NCBI GenBank assembly: GCA_958510825.1
Contig: OY294047.1
Span: 38,207,229-38,271,228, forward strand
Length of the DNA stretch: 64,000 nucleotides
Direction: 5' to 3'
Origin: Brachypterus glaber
Taxonomy: Eukaryota > Arthropoda > Insecta > Coleoptera > Kateretidae
Below the pieces are notes generated by a model. That model saw only the letters and a program-made list of their open reading frames with translations. It did not search any database and was not told where the DNA came from. Of this stretch, positions 34,888-46,860 are shown piece by piece. The position numbers and the translations under genes are program-made. The stretch's first letter is position 1, and every line of letters starts with the position of its first letter.

Positions 34888-35479
34888 TAAAATAACAGGA
34901 AATAAACGAATGAACGAAACTCGCTGGCCCTCAAATGACATCCTTACTATTAAGAAGTGATTTTAGTCGGATTTGGCTGAAATTTGAATATAATGTACTT
35001 TCTGATTAAAAGTGTTTTCGATTCAACTTCCAAAATTTAATAGTTTAGGTGCTAGAGAACTTTAAGTATTTTGAGGGAGCTTCGAATATTCTTTTTGAAT
35101 ATTTTCAGTTATTTTCTTGAAACTTATTATTTTTTTTTAACAAAAAGATTTAGTAACTTTTTATTTTATTTTTTAACAAATGAACATAGAGTTAGAAAGT
35201 ATTCATTTGTTGGTAGCAGTATTTTATACTACCATTTGATTAACGTTTTAGAGAAATAGTGTAGGTTAAACAGCTTAATTTAATGGTACCCAATAAACAT
35301 TAAAATTAAAGTTAAAAACCCATTGTTTTATTTAAACAAAAAGAGATTCCTAATTCGATAGACATCAAATTGCACAGAACAATAATTGAGTTCTTCGGTT
35401 CGCACATTTATTATTAAATAAATAAAAAATCAAAAAATATGTTATTGCGTGGGTTAATATTCATTTCAGGCACAACTTT

Positions 35480-35950
35480 CATAAGCACTGGTCGGATCCA
35501 AGAAGCCATTACCGGGGACATGCAAAAATTAGAATTAAAAAAAAATCTTTTAGACACTTTAAACTATTGTTCACCTAGCGAAATGTCATGTCGACGCTGT
35601 TAATACTCAGTAAGTCACTTGGTTATGGTCCATGACTCAAAGAGAAAGAATTAATTTTTTTTTGAACATTGTGTTCCTTTTCAAAAAATAAATAATTAAT
35701 AAAAAAAACAATATTTTTGTATTAACTATTCGTTTTTTGTAAAGAGAAACATTTTTCAAAAAAAAAAACAATTAAGTCCTTCTCCATGAGTCATGGACTA
35801 TGACACTGAGTATTAACAGGGTCGACATGACATTCCGCTTGGTGAACAATAGTTTAAAGTGTCTATTTACTTGAAAAAAGAACTTTTTAAAATTCTAATT
35901 TTTGCATGCCCCCGGTAATGGCTACTTCGATCCGACCCGTGTTCATAAGT
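35480..35950. mobile_element. Fold-back element, about 470 bp
   Basis: GGTCGGATCCAAGAAGCCAT and ACCGGGGACATGCAAAAATT on the left are inverted at 35899-35940. The pairing continues through GACACTTTAAACTATTGTTC, ATGTCATGTCGAC and GTCCATGACTC. Confidence 0.8.
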
Positions 35951-36390
35951 AAACATAACGTATACACTGATAAAACAGTTTACTGAAATAAAATTTATTA
36001 CTCAAAATCAAATATTTTAATTGGCTCTATCCAACCAAATTTAAAGTATATTTTTTATGAGTGTAATAACATAATGACCTGCATAAGGCATATGCTATAA
36101 AACTATCCATTTGCTATCCTAATACATAAGCGAATAAGATTGGTTAATAGACGATAGAAGAAGAAGAGGACGAACATTTGCAAAAGCCTGTGGATAAGTC
36201 CCCAGCAAACCACCGTACGATAATCGGCATAAATAATTATTGGCCCATTGCTGGCTTGCCGATTATCGGCTAGCCTGTAAAGGACCGATCTGTGGCCGAC
36301 GATACAACGCCAATTTAAAATATGATCTTGCGTAGAAGGAGAAGAAGTCAAGACGCATGCGCAAGTTTTGCGCGGGTTGTGTTCTTAGGG

Positions 36391-36495
36391 CAGTTTGAGT
36401 TGAAGCTTGGAGCGCTCGGAGCATAGTTCTATCTCTTTTAAAACAAGTTGTTAGAAAGAGATAGAACTATGCTCCGAGAGCTTCAACTCAAACTG
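36391..36495. repeat. Nearly perfect 105-nt hairpin
   Basis: CAGTTTGAGTTGAAGCT then GCTCGGAGCATAGTTCTATC are inverted on the right. The only irregularities are a 7-nt bulge (near 36408) and a loop of about 19 nt. It may be a nested MITE or a transcribed small-RNA precursor. Confidence 0.8.
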
Positions 36496-36700
36496 GCCTC
36501 TTGTGTTGTGATTTTGCTGCGTCAGTGATAAAGTTCATTAATAAAAATTTTCTGTGGCATGTGTTTATTTACAATTCTTAATAATGATTTTTGAAGATAA
36601 AAAGTAAGTAATTACATTTTTTTTATTAAATACTAAATTAACAATTAATTCACTTGCATTTAAGTCGCATTTAAGATCCCAGGGTGGGAAAGCCGGCTAG

Positions 36701-36775
36701 CCATTACCGGCCCGTTATCGGCTTGCCATTGCCGGCCCGTTATCGGCTTGCCATTACCGGCCAGTTATCGGCTTG
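36701..36775. repeat. 25-bp tandem repeat, three copies
   Basis: Units begin at 36701, 36726 and 36751 with CCATT(A/G)CCGGCC, then GTTATCGGCTTG. They differ at two positions. Confidence 0.92.
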
Positions 36776-36889
36776 TGCGACACTTCCATTACGGGGCCGG
36801 TAATGGCATGTCGTCAACGGACCGATGACTCTTTATCGGCTTACGGCATTGTGCCGTTGCCGGCCCATTGCTGGTGTGTTTGCTGGGTC

Positions 36890-39120
36890 TTTATTTTTCC
36901 ATGCTAATGCACTGAGAATTCGTTAAAATATTAACGATTTTTTATAGTAGATAAGCTTTTTTTTATTTTTAGGGTTTTGACTAGGTTTTTCTTGATATTA
37001 ATTCCTATTTAAATAAAGATCAGTAACTGTTTCCATAACTAGTTACCCACGCCCATTGTAAACGAAGACTGCTTCGTATGATACGAAATGATTTATAATG
37101 GCATGGTATATGATTTTAAGTGATTGCCACTTATCTAAATTGCAATGCTATTTCGTTATTTTTGATTATCAGTATTTTTGACTTGCGGTTAAAGGTATTA
37201 AGTGATCAAGTACTTAAGTACTTATTTAGTTACGGTGTATGGTTTACTTTATTATTTTAAAATTAAATATTCTGGGCTAATTAGGACAAAAGATAAACTG
37301 TCAGGGCCCGGGCAAAAAGTACAAAATCTCCTAAAACTGAAAAAAATCTTGTGACGTCTCACCACACCACTACTTTGCTTTGCCTTTGAATCTGCCCGTT
37401 AAAAAATTATATATTTCAGGTTTTCACTTTTTTTGCATTTTTGAATAGAGCTTTTTACTACCTTTTTGTCTGTACTTAAAAAATAAAAATATTATGCACA
37501 TAGCCCATTTTATTTACAATACAACCATGTCCTATCTGCATTTTTTGAGATTTTTTTAGCGCAATGAGATTCTAACTGATAATAAAGTTCAATTTTAATT
37601 GTTTATTTAAAAATCAGTTAAAGAAAATCAATTTAAATCGATGTCACTAATGCATAAATAGTTTGGCCCGTCATTTTTACCAAAATTATGGAGGTTGATG
37701 AGGAATACTTGAAACAACTATTAGTTATCAATTTTAATAATGATTAATAATAATGTATGCAACATATTGCATTTATGTGCAAATTATTAAAACAAACAGC
37801 CAAAAAATATGTGAATTTAATGCAAAACGGTTCTAAATCAGTTGGAACACTGTTGTACTACTACTTTTCATAGATTTTTGGGTTATCAAAGTTCCAACTG
37901 ATTATTTATTTGAGCTTATATTTAAAATATCAACAAAATGTGTATTATAGGTCCTAATTTATCCTAATATAAGCCCCTCCCAGCATAATACACCACTCAA
38001 TTATGAAATTTAAGGTAAGTTTCATGATTTTAAAGTTTTGATTGATCATAACTCAAATCTATAATTTATACAGTTGAAACCTTGTTGTTCTCATACGACG
38101 ATATATCTATTTTTTTTTAAACATTTCGTTGTTTTCTTTAGTCACCAAGGTAAACTTATATGCACTTAATGTTTTTGAGAATAAAAGATTCAAAAAATAA
38201 AACTTAAACTAATTAGGAACAGTTGCGATCTTTAAAAAGTACTGCACCCAAAAATTGTACCATTTAAATCTAACTTGTCACTAAAGTCATTTGATGACTT
38301 AACTAAGTCAAATAGCCAGAAACAAAAATCAATTTTAACAATATGTTTTGGGGCCAAGCTAAGGAAAATGGCCGAGAAATTAGATAATTCTACACGCCAG
38401 AACTAAAATATATAGGAATGAAGATTTGGGGTCCTTTAAAAGTTTTAACTGCTAATAAATAAGGTACCTTATTGTTTTTGGCTATTTTATTAATTATATT
38501 TTTTATTTCTGTTATTATTTTTTTAGTTCTATATAATTCTGTAATTTTAACAAATATGAATATATTTTTTAGAGAAATAAATGCGTTTTTAAATCCACTG
38601 ACAAAGTGTATAACCCTAAAAATTCATTCAATAAAGCACTTTTAAGTGCTAAAAAACAGCTAAAATTTTAAAAATTTGGTAAGCCTCAAGCTACATAAAA
38701 AAATATTGTCTTTAATCAAAATACCAAATTTTAATAAGACGTATAACATTACCTTCATGGAAAAAAAACACATACATAATGTATTTTATTTATGAACTCT
38801 AAATTCATATTGCTCGTTGTATTCTGTAGCGTGAGAGTCTTTTAAAAAGCTCCTTCAATCACCCTCGTTAGTTTTTGATATGCGTGACATGTGTCTGATG
38901 TGTTGCTTAGGTAATTTCGCAAACGAACGAAAGCAACACGTCTGCAATAGTAAAACGCTCAAGGTGGCGGTTGCTGAGGCTCCAGGGTACGGTATCTGGA
39001 ACCAAGAACGCACATTAGACCAAACTATATCACAATCAAGAATGTTAATACAAGATTTATATTTTAACTTTAGTTGGATATACCTAAGTTATTATCGTCC
39101 ATAACTTTATCGAAAGATTC
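36890..39120. other. Long AT-rich interval, no supported feature
   Basis: A 74-codon plus ORF at 38880-39104 shows no domain or splice context and is not called. No inverted or tandem repeats stood out. Confidence 0.45.
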
Positions 39121-39123
39121 ATA

Positions 39124-39466
39124 CAGTGCCGACAAAAAGTACCTCCCTCTTAAATTTTAAACGAGTTGAGTATGTACTTTAAATCTGGAACACGAAAACA
39201 ACTCAAAACTCATTTTTTTTTTAAATCGAATTTTTAGCAATAAAAAATCAAGACCTTTCTTTCAATCAAATAAATGGTAGAATAGAGATTTTTATTTACT
39301 TTAAAATAATGGATCACAAGATCTACCTTTCAATTAAAAAAAAATCCCCTTTGTGCCCCCCTACCCACAGCTAAAAATATCAAATATATGTTTAAAGATA
39401 TCTTATTCAAGTTGATATTTTAATTCGTTTAAAAGTTAAGAGCGGGGTGATTTTTTGACCGCACTG
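39124..39466. mobile_element. Tc1/mariner-type MITE, TA target duplication
   Basis: The ends CAGTGCCGACAAAAAGTACC and, inverted, CAGTGCGGTCAAAAAATCAC are flanked by TA (39122-39123 and 39467-39468). TIRs extend about 45 bp. TACAGTG...CAAAAA ends with TA duplication are typical of this superfamily. 343 bp, non-coding. Confidence 0.85.
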
Positions 39467-39699
39467 TATGCATTAACACATAAAGATATTTTATTTTTTA
39501 CTAATACAAGAAGAGTAATTGTTTTAATGAAATTTAGATTTTTATGTTTAAGATCTAAATTTTAAAAATTAGCATTATTGAAATTTAGGGAATCGGTAAC
39601 ATGGTGGTTGAGTTTTTCTTATGTATCGCCAGGACGACGCCATTTTATTATTGTTGGTTCTGTTTTGGGTAGAATGTTCTGTCAAAAAAGTCTTTGACT

Positions 39700-39752
39700 A
39701 GCCCGAAACTGCAGTCTACCAATAACACTCTGCATGATGATTAAAAAATAGA
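39700..39752. repeat. Degenerate end of the 8517-8748 fold-back family
   Basis: GAAACTGCAGTCTACCAATA then ATGATTAAAAAATAGATTG matches one arm of the 8.5-kb fold-back. The opposite arm is absent. Confidence 0.5.
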
Positions 39753-40052
39753 TTGCTGGTATATTTAAACAGTCCAATGTTAAACAATTTCCCTGGATTA
39801 ACGTCAAGTTTCAACTCTTTAAAAACACAAAAAAGTTAAAACTAAATTAATTTGGGTGGCTTTGTTTTATTATAAATAAATAGTTATTTAGATCAGAAAA
39901 ATTATTATTTTTAAAAGTGCCAGTTTTTTTTTAAGTAAAATCTAATAAATTCTTGATTGAGTTTTAAATTTTTTTATTAAAAACCAAAAATAAAGTTCTA
40001 AATTCGTAATTTATTATTGTATTATTGTACCATAATTTGATTTTTGTTTCAG

Positions 40053-40218
40053 GTTTCTAGCAAACTTCCACATGTGCAATGGGTCGATGACGGAATTAAC
40101 ATTCAGAGATGGAGCCGAGTCGTCTCTGAAATATGACTCGATCACGCTCGGGGATAAGATGAACCGAATCCATCATTTTGATGTCTTTGTTCGCTTTTCG
40201 CTACTAGAAGTCATCTGA
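40053..40218 (+). CDS. Candidate terminal coding exon, product unknown
   Basis: A strong 3' splice site (TTTTTGTTTCAG, AG at 40051-40052) is followed by 54 open codons ending in TGA at 40216-40218; the exon would begin in phase 2 (one base completing a codon). The base composition is clearly richer in GC than the flanks. The peptide is mixed and hydrophilic (it includes MCNGSMTELTFRDG and KYDSITLGDKMNRI) and not low complexity. I do not recognise the protein. Against it: no upstream exon was identified in the window, a minus frame is also open across it, and the last 47 bases (40171-40217) have a degenerate copy at 40771-40817, so the tail may be repeat-derived. It might be a real exon of a gene whose other exons lie far upstream, or an exon-like repeat. 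Confidence 0.35.
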
Positions 40219-40226
40219 GGGAGGAT

Positions 40227-41712
40227 AGGACATGGACGGATAGATTCTCGTGTTTGTCATCTGAATTTTAAAGCACTAGGTTAATATCCTAGCCAGATCT
40301 AGGGTTTTACATTTTATACATGTTTCCAATTCTGTTCAATTTTAAATCTATTCTGACTGTTAGAGGACAATTTATGTATATTTTATCAAAACAATTTCTC
40401 TTAATTTTTTTGTACATTGAAAGAGCTTTATGGAAGATGTCTTTCGGTCAAATTGGCTAAATAATATTATTTATCCAATACATACAGATAATAAGACAAT
40501 TACCAGCTTTATTTTAAATAGATAAACTCAATAATAACCCCCGCGTGGCTTTTACTTTATTGAGTGGATAATTATTTATTTTACCCACTCAACTGTCACT
40601 TGTCAAATTATTTTCTTGTAAATGTCATTAAAAATTTTAATAAAAATATGAATTCCTAAGCTATTTATTGGATAAAATATTGTATGGCACTCATAGGTGA
40701 CGCCTCGCAGGTTAATTTTCTCATGGGCAATATCTTACTTTACCCACTAGTACCATAAATAACTATTATTCATCATTTTGTTGCCTTTGCTCGCTTTTTG
40801 CTAATAGAAGGCATCTAAAGAACACTAAATGAAAATATGGTAATTTCCCAGCAAATAAAGTAGGTCATATGTTACTAGCAAAGAAAGTGGTAAATTTAAA
40901 TCAGTAAATTCACTGTTATATGTAAAAATGTGAATTTTTACCTGTGATTTTACAGTAATTTAAGCAGCGAATTTAATGAGTATTTCAAGCAGTATTACGG
41001 GCTCTTGTAATTTTTAGGACTATCTGTAAAAGTGCCGGCTTTTTGGACCACATGCATGAATTTTAATGCAAAATTATTGTACCGCATTGTAAATGAAAAT
41101 ATGGTAACTTCACAGCAAATAAAGTAGATCATATGTTACCAGCAAAGAAAGTGGTAAATTTAAATCAGTTCTGTAAATTCACTATTATCTAAAATGTGAA
41201 TTTTTATTTTGATAATTTTACTGCTATCTTTTGTAGAATGTAAGCTTTAATTATTGTAATTTTCAACCAATATTGTAAAAACGCCGGGTTTTTGGACCAC
41301 ATGCATGAATTTTAATGCAAAATTATTGTACCGACAGGAAAAGAGCTGAGATTTTACTAAACCGAGTAATATTGAGGTTAATTTAATAAATATTGTAAAT
41401 TCACATTCTGACATGGTGTATTTGCTTTAATTATTACGGTTAATACTACTGAAAGATTGACGGACAAATTTAAGATGTGGCAGGAAAAGAGCTGAGATTT
41501 TACTAAACCGAGTAATATTGAGGTTAATTTTAATAAATATTGTAAATTCACGTTCTGACATGGTGAATTTGGTTTAATTATTACAGTTATTACTACTGAA
41601 AGATTGACGGACAAATTTAGAGTAAAGCATAAGACATAACATGGACGGATAGATTCCGGTGTTTGTCATCTGAATTTTAAAGTAGTATGTTAATATTCTA
41701 GCCAGATCTACA
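40227..41712. repeat. Complex repeat cluster with three interleaved repeat types
   Basis: (a) 40229-40301 recurs directly at 41639-41710 (ACATGGACGGATAGATTC...AGCCAGATCTA). (b) 264-bp unit: 40827-41090 and 41091-41334, both with CAGCAAATAAAGTAG and TTTTTGGACCACATGCATGA. (c) 146-bp unit: 41335-41480 and 41481-41625, starting CAGGAAAAGAGCTGAG. The outer type (a) repeats bracket (b) and (c), suggesting a single element or locally amplified satellite-like block. A 78-codon minus ORF is only the translated 146-bp repeat. Confidence 0.8.
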
Positions 41713-42010
41713 CTGATAAAAATTAATGTAAAAATATTGCCAACGTTATGTTAAAGTTTTTCAGAACATATTCTGTATAATTTTATAATAAGTTATGTGA
41801 AACAAAAATTTTACGGAATATATTGTGTAAAAAATTATGTAAAATATAATTTTACTTAACATATTCTGTAAAAATTTGTGTAAATAAAATTTTACAGAAC
41901 ATATTCTGTAAAAATCACATAACTTAACGTTTGGATACCTCATATATTATGTAAAAATGCATAATATATTATGTGAAACTTAAAAATTACATAATAAGTT
42001 ATGAATACAT
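41711..42010. repeat. Array of degenerate ACATATTCTGTAAAA motifs
   Basis: ACATATTCTGTA-like motifs recur at 41765, 41859 and 41898, with GTTATGTGAAA and ATAACTTA variants in both orientations. It begins with an ACACTGATAAAA end at 41710. Confidence 0.55.
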
Positions 42011-44267
42011 TACACATTATGTAAATTTTAAAAATATAGCAAAAATATAGCAAAAAGTCCAAACGAGTGTATGAAATACACTTTCCGACGAGTTATGTAC
42101 GATCCCGAAAAAATATGAAGTTTCTTATTTTAAAATTTTCTAATTTTTATTAATTTTTAAGAAAAGAAAAGCACAAAATATTTTTAAAGAGCATACAAAT
42201 TTATATATGTAGGTATGTCAAACAGGAAATATGTTTTAGCTTCAGTTTTCTTGTTTCTTTATTTAATACAATACATAGCTGTTTAATGGGTTGCCTATTC
42301 CTATATAAATGCAAACTTGAGTTTACTTATTAAATTAGATTTGTGGTTATGCTGCCATATAAGACAGTAAAATTGTACTGTTTTACATTTCATAAGAAAA
42401 ATACTGTATATTTTGATGTTTTTTATGTAATGTAAGGTAAATAAATAAAAAATTAAGTAATTTTTATAAGATCTAGACTGTCTAGACTAGACAGTAATGG
42501 TAAAAATAGTAACGTTATAACTATATTTTCTATTTTTGACATGAAAAAACAGAGATATTTGGATTAAAACACTATATAAAAGGCTGTGGTAAAAGGTGGA
42601 AAATGGTTTATAAAACAAGGTGAATAACATTTGTAGAATATACGAGGTAAATATCTTAATAACATTAGGCAAACCTGCATACATAAATATCACACGAGTG
42701 TGATATAAAAATATCAAACTAGTGCGATATGAGGCGTTTTCTAAAGAACAAAAGAGTGTGCTAAATGTCATTTTCATAGAGGATCGTAGGAAATAGTTAT
42801 AAAACCAATCATTGGGAATATTTTGTATTTTGCATAATACATTGAACATTCTATTCAGTATCTTTATCCTAATGCATACCATTATAATGATATATTAAAG
42901 TTCAAGGTTGCATGTAAATTAATTCATTTAAATTAACCCAAATATATTTAAATGCATCGTAATTAACAAAAGTTCAGCACAGACATGTAGTGGCTCCCTC
43001 ACACGGTGTTAATTCAACAACGCTGAATAAAAAACAACTACAACGAAGTAAAATAGTCTTGTACAGGATGACGGGTAATTTTTTATTTGGGCCCGATCCA
43101 CATTAACTCGATGTTTATGTATATCAGCATTAGCATAATCTACTGCCTAAATGTCGCAAGAGACAACCAAACGAGATTTTAACTATCGTCCTGTAATAAG
43201 ATTACAGTGGCGTGTTGGATAATAAAATGAAACAAAATTATTTATTTTTCATTGCTTTATACTTATCCTCGGGTGTCTTTGTAGAATTATTTTAGAGAGT
43301 TTAATGTTTATTTCTTATTCTATAAGCACTCTTTTTATCAAAATAAAACTTTTACAGTTCTTTCGGAAAAAAGTGGGACGCAAAAAGAAAGCTGTAAGTC
43401 GTTTTTATTTTTTTTTAGTAATGTAAGCCAAGTTTTTAAAAATTTGGTTAAAGTAATTTGACAAATGCAAAGTCAATTTGACTTGATAAAATTAGGTGTT
43501 AGTACCTAAATACTGTATAATATGTATGAAGTACTGTATAACTAGGTTATATTTTATTTTATACTATAATATTTTAAATTATATTGTAAAAAATTTATTA
43601 TCACAAAAAAAAATAGGTAAATATCTGTACACTCAATTATGTGGCCCATTTAAGTATAATATATTATATATTTTATACTTTATATATTTTTCGTCATGTA
43701 GATAGCAGATCTGCTATTTTTGTACATGTAAACCCTTACTTTGGCTATCTACGTATGGTTTTTTATCAGAAGAATATATTTGTCCACAAATTTTATCCTG
43801 TTTTTTTATCTGCCACACAATTCTCCAGTTCTGTAGTTGGCATTTTTTTTGGAAAGTAAGGTAATCACTTAAGTAGGTAATGCAGAAAAATTTGCTTTAT
43901 TTATTGGATCCATAACAGTAGTAAAATGATTAAAAAGCACAGTGTTTTGGTCTTCTGTAGTTTTCTTTGGTCTTTTCCCATTTCTTTTTTATTCCACCCA
44001 CAGTACCTACTTAATAACAATACTTCTCTTATACTTTTCCTAGTTTGCAAATGAATTGCTATAATAACTTTTTCAACGAAACTTTATTGAGAAAATAAAA
44101 TTTGATATTAATGTCAAATAAATAAACAAATAAAAGTTAAATTTTATAAACATCATAATTTTAATTAAACAATACAATTTTAAGTGTCCCACTTTTTTCC
44201 GAAAGACCATATTTTAAGAACTTAAAAGTTGCAACTATTTGATAGTTTTTAATTATAACTAAAAATC
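42011..44267. other. AT-rich interval, no supported feature
   Basis: A 131-codon minus ORF (42487-42882) is AT-driven, rich in F/Y/I/L, and shows no domain, so it is not called. 42960-43220 is slightly less AT-rich and unique. Confidence 0.4.
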
Positions 44268-44352
44268 AGTTATCTTTACGAGAAATATCTTTTGGTTTAA
44301 ACAATAATTATTGTTTAAACTAAAAGATATTGCTAGTAAAGAAAACTGATTT
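44268..44352. repeat. Near-perfect palindrome of about 85 bp
   Basis: The centre GTTTAAACAATAA and its inverse form a perfect 26-bp palindrome. Flanks AAATATCTTTT and AGTTATCTTTAC pair with the right side with few mismatches. Confidence 0.75.
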
Positions 44353-44396
44353 TAAAATGAATGCAGGCAATACAATATTGATTTCTCTATGAATAT

Positions 44397-44932
44397 TCAT
44401 GTCTATTCACGTGCGTAATAGTATATTACATACTGAGGTGGAAAAAGTTTCATTTTCAAAATGAAATTTTCCGCCGAGATTTGTATACTATTTATTCACA
44501 ACCATACCTGTTTTATTTAAATTATTTGGCTTCTTTCCCACTACAAAAACTGTTTGAATTTTTAAGCCATATTGAAAAGTTTAGTTGTAGTAAAGTTTGT
44601 TACAAATGTTGCTTTTTAAACATAGAATAATAACTGAAAATATGTGATGTAATTTTATAAGAATAAATGAATAAATAAAAAATAAATGCATTTAAAACTG
44701 TTTTAGGTCGATAAGTTCAAGTTTTTGACAAGTGACATACTTGAAGTAACCTACAAGAGCCTTTACGACCAAGAGAGGGAAATGAGGTGTTTCTAACTTT
44801 TTGGGAAGTTGCAGTTAATAATAGGTAATTTTCCAACTTTTATGTATATATGTTATTAGCCAATTACAAAATGGTTGGAATAAACAATATTGCCAAAATA
44901 GCAATATTGTTTACGCACGTGAATAGACATGA
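44397..44932. mobile_element. Element bounded by a perfect 22-bp TIR
   Basis: TCATGTCTATTCACGTGCGT plus AA (44397-44418) is exactly inverted at 44911-44932. The interior (44417-44838) is a dispersed repeat also found at 54152-55195, but that copy lacks these terminal repeats. A small CAATATTGCCAAAATAGCAATATTG-like hairpin lies beside the right TIR. Confidence 0.65.
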
Positions 44933-46640
44933 TTATCCAGGAAGCTAAGAAACTCCTTAAAATACCTCTTAGAATCAAAAATTAGAAATGTATAATAAAG
45001 TGACTGATCCAACGATTTATTTTAAAAGTTAGTTTGGGATCCTGAAAATTTCTGAGTTATTTAGTGTCTTTAAAGTAAAATTAGTATGCGATTCTTTGAT
45101 GGAAAACAAGAAAATTGTATTTGTGAGAGAAAATATGAATATTAATCAGTAAATTAAAAAAAAAACTTTTTTAAAGAAGAAACGTACCTAGAGAAAGGTC
45201 AAAAAAGTAATTGCAAAACGATTTGAAAGAGAAGATTAACTTTCTGGGAATGGTTTTCGATCAAGCCATGGGTCATAGTTTCTTAAGTATACATGCTACA
45301 TAGGCCGCCACTGACTGATAAATTAATTTTTTTTGGCCCTTTAGTGTATTCCGTGCGTATTATTAAATATGTTTTTCTAGAATCATTATTTATAATTTTG
45401 TATGCAGATTATTTTGAAGATTATAAAAACCTTATTAAATTTCCATTTTAATATTTAATTTGAAGGTGTGTATGTAATAACTTTAAAATTGTATGTATTT
45501 TACTAAAAACATGTTTGTAATAAATTATATCCTTTTATAGGGATTCTAAAAAAGAATAATAATTATAAATAAAATTATAAATAATATATTTAATAACGAT
45601 ATATAGTTAGTAATATAATAATAAAACGATTTAATTATTATTTAAGAAAATATTAATATAAATTGTTATATGTCATTCATATCTCTTTTTTAAAAATCAA
45701 TGTGATGTTAAAACTTAACCTACTATTTCATTTTGATAATCTTCTATTAAAACATTGTATAATTTTTTAAAAGAAACCATTAATAACGCTGTGGTAAACC
45801 ACTTTTAATACAATGTAGCACTGCTACATAATAAAGATGTAAAACTTAAGAACCTTTAAACAAAATAGATTTGCATCATTAACCACAATTGTTAATCATT
45901 TATTTATAAAAAGATTCGAAAGAGTTTGAAAATAAATCATTATTGTATTTTGGTAACGAACACATTCCTTAATGTCAGGTAAAAGGCAGGTCCGGCATAA
46001 GAAATTAAAAAGACCTCTTCTCCAAAATCTACCGGATTTACTTCAAAAACATCAAATTCCATCTACAGAAATTTGGGAAAACAAGATGAATGTTAGTTGA
46101 AAGAATTTCAAATTTATATTATAATTATTACTATATACAGTCAGAATCAAGAGCTACGGTAATCTGTGTAATCAGTCAAAAAAAAAATAGAAACTCTAAA
46201 CTAAATTCTTTAAACTAAAGTTGTTTCCTTTGTTCCTAGAGTTTCTGATATTTTTTAAATAAACAATTCAGAGGAGAGGGATAAATTCAAACTCCTATCA
46301 TAATAATTTAATATAAAACTCTGACCAAAAATAGTAATAAATAAAGATTGGTGAAACGAAACTAGAATTAAAAAGGAAAATGGCAATAAACAGGCAATAA
46401 AACACACGTTACAAAGAAATTTAATAAGACAGCAACTTGATTAGATGTTGGGAAAGCGAAAAACTGGAAGGCAAAGAAATGTGAGATTAACATAGAGAGC
46501 TGGACAATAATGAACTAATGGGAATAAAAAAAATCAGCTAACTTATCACTTCAACGTATTTTAGGAAAACCCAATTTAGGCACTTCTTGCCCTATATGGT
46601 GCTATCTACGAGAATTGTTGAATAGTAGACAGTCTCTACT
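44933..46640. other. AT-rich interval
   Basis: No supported gene or repeat. 46440-46520 has a phrase faintly like an RTE C terminus, but broken by stops. Confidence 0.45.
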
Positions 46641-46648
46641 ATAGTATA

Positions 46649-46858
46649 GTCAGTGCATACGTGATAGTGAGGGCATATCCACAGGCTTGCATAAGAACGT
46701 AATACATAAGAAAGCGATGCCGTGATTGGCTTGATGTGCCGCCATGTATCTTGTAAGCCAATCACGGCATCGCATTCTTAGGTATTATGTTCATAATACG
46801 TTTCGTTCCCCGCACAGTCTATACTTTAAATATGAGTCACTATCACGTATTTTCGTAC
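46649..46858. mobile_element. TA-flanked MITE with inner 38-bp hairpin
   Basis: Outer ends pair around ATACGTGATAGTGA (46658) and its inverse (about 46835-46850), with TA on both sides (46647-46648 and 46859-46860). An inner hairpin with arms of about 38 bp at 46699-46794 contains GCGATGCCGTGATTGGCTT and its inverse. 210 bp, non-coding. Confidence 0.7.
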
Positions 46859-46860
46859 TA

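Larger units (their letters stand above)
36200..36888. mobile_element. GC-rich fold-back with CCCAGCAAAC ends
   Basis: CCCAGCAAACCACC (36201) is inverted at the right as GGTGTGTTTGCTGGG (to 36887). ATCGGCTTGCCATT and GGCCCATTGCTGGC motifs recur in both arms. A strong hairpin (36391-36495) and a 25-bp tandem array (36701-36775) lie inside. GC content is far above surroundings. Confidence 0.65.

Noticed and set aside
41378..41614. 78-codon minus ORF with internal repetition
   Set aside because: It is the translated 146-bp tandem repeat, not a gene.
42487..42882. 131-codon minus ORF
   Set aside because: AT-driven amino-acid use (F/Y/I/L-rich), no domain, no repeated occurrence, no splice context.
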